Shown: in pieces, positions 6,649-7,072 of the stretch
How positions within the stretch are numbered: the stretch's first letter is position 1
Layout of the letters: every line of letters starts with the position of its first letter
Assembly (NCBI GenBank): GCA_023423285.1
Contig: JAFAFV010000113.1
Coordinates: 1-7,072, forward strand
DNA from: Bacteroidota bacterium
GTDB lineage: Bacteria; Bacteroidota; Bacteroidia; Chitinophagales; Chitinophagaceae
Length of the DNA: 7,072 bases
Reading direction: 5' to 3'
Program-made: the position numbers and the translations under genes
Notes under the pieces: model-generated
Seen by the model: the letters and a program-made list of their open reading frames with translations, nothing else
The model's database searches: none
What the model was told of the DNA's origin: nothing

Positions 6649-7072
6649 TCTTTATAAGTGAGCCTATTTTATTGTTCATCAGTGCGGCGAACGCTTCCCA
6701 CATGGTAGCTACAATTTCAGCAGCAGAAGGAATATCGTTCAGCAATGCGGCTACCTGACCTATTTCCAGTTCTCCTTCGTCCAAATCTCCTTCAAACATA
6801 CCCCGCTTTGAACGTGCGCGGCCAAGCAGTTGCTGCAAATCTTCTTTTGACGCACATCGGTTTTCAGCTTCCTGCACTCTATTATAAAATTCATTTTTGA
6901 TGAGGCGCACAGGGGTCAGTTGTTTTAGTGCCAGTTGGGTATCTCCTTCCTGAGAACTAATGACGGCCTCTTTAAAATTTTGATGGCAGGAGGCTTCCAC
7001 GCTGGCTACAAAGCGGCTGCCCACCTGCACCCCTTCTGCACCCAGCATAAAAGCGGCTGCCATTTGCCTGCC
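6626..7072 (-). CDS. Nitronate monooxygenase / FabK-like FMN enzyme, C-terminal part
   Basis: Only the last 148 codons are in the window; the gene continues past the right edge and its start is not seen. The visible part begins GRQMAAAFMLGAEGVQVGSRF, split here as GRQMAAAFML and GAEGVQVGSRF, the FMN-phosphate-binding end of a TIM barrel. It continues with VASVEAS, VRLIKNEF and GDLDEGELEIGQVAALL. This layout matches 2-nitropropane dioxygenase/nitronate monooxygenases and the related enoyl-ACP reductase II (FabK); the VRxIKN and GDxDxG...GQ stretches are close to what I recall of pneumococcal FabK. The reaction is therefore either oxidation of alkyl nitronates or NAD(P)H-dependent enoyl-ACP reduction in fatty-acid synthesis. 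The missing N-terminal part is needed to decide. The stop codon lies inside the alkyltransferase gene (23-bp overlap), so the two form a likely operon. Confidence 0.82.
   Translation of the reverse strand, partial: GRQMAAAFMLGAEGVQVGSRFVASVEASCHQNFKEAVISSQEGDTQLALKQLTPVRLIKNEFYNRVQEAENRCASKEDLQQLLGRARSKRGMFEGDLDEGELEIGQVAALLNDIPSAAEIVATMWEAFAALMNNKIGSLIKNESKNDY

Overview
The window looks like chromosomal DNA from a member of the Bacteroidota, perhaps the Chitinophagaceae or a neighbouring family. Three things suggest this. The gaps between genes are AT-rich. Most starts lack a clear Shine-Dalgarno sequence. Two promoter-like boxes match the Bacteroidota -7 consensus TAnnTTTG, both within an identical TATTTTTGCAC. 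The placement is inference from these traits and from the style of the proteins; no database search was possible.

Left part (1-2340): a short-chain dehydrogenase gene on the minus strand (98-910), resembling the SDR-type D-mannonate oxidoreductase/fructuronate reductase, is divergent from a LacI-family regulator gene (1178-2191). This is a typical sugar-catabolism pair in which the regulator probably controls the dehydrogenase and genes beyond the left edge. The regulator is followed by a hairpin whose T-tract lies on the minus strand, so it serves mainly the sigma gene that converges on it. Next comes an unexplained 101-bp imperfect palindrome.

Middle (2344-6108): an ECF-like sigma-70 family factor gene (minus strand) is divergent from a large uvrA gene (plus strand). 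The 357-bp space between them holds the two matching -7 boxes. The sigma mRNA would have a leader of about 125 nt with two inverted repeats. The uvrA mRNA would be nearly leaderless and start at TTG or GTG. The UvrA protein keeps both ATPase modules and the C-terminal zinc finger but lacks metal-ligand motifs found in the UvrB-binding half of many UvrA proteins.

Right part (6115-7072): an O6-alkylguanine-DNA alkyltransferase gene (ogt type) runs tail-to-tail with uvrA, only 6 bp away. It overlaps by 23 bp the upstream gene, an FMN enzyme of the nitronate monooxygenase/FabK family that is cut by the right edge. uvrA and ogt are both DNA-repair genes, but they are on opposite strands and the sequence shows no shared control.

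No mobile element, CRISPR array, rRNA or tRNA was found. All the proteins belong to known families, and I do not see a clearly new multi-gene system. The points most worth a second look are the UvrA metal-site variant, the near-leaderless uvrA start, the structured sigma leader, the 101-bp palindrome, and the altered effector-pocket residues in the LacI regulator.
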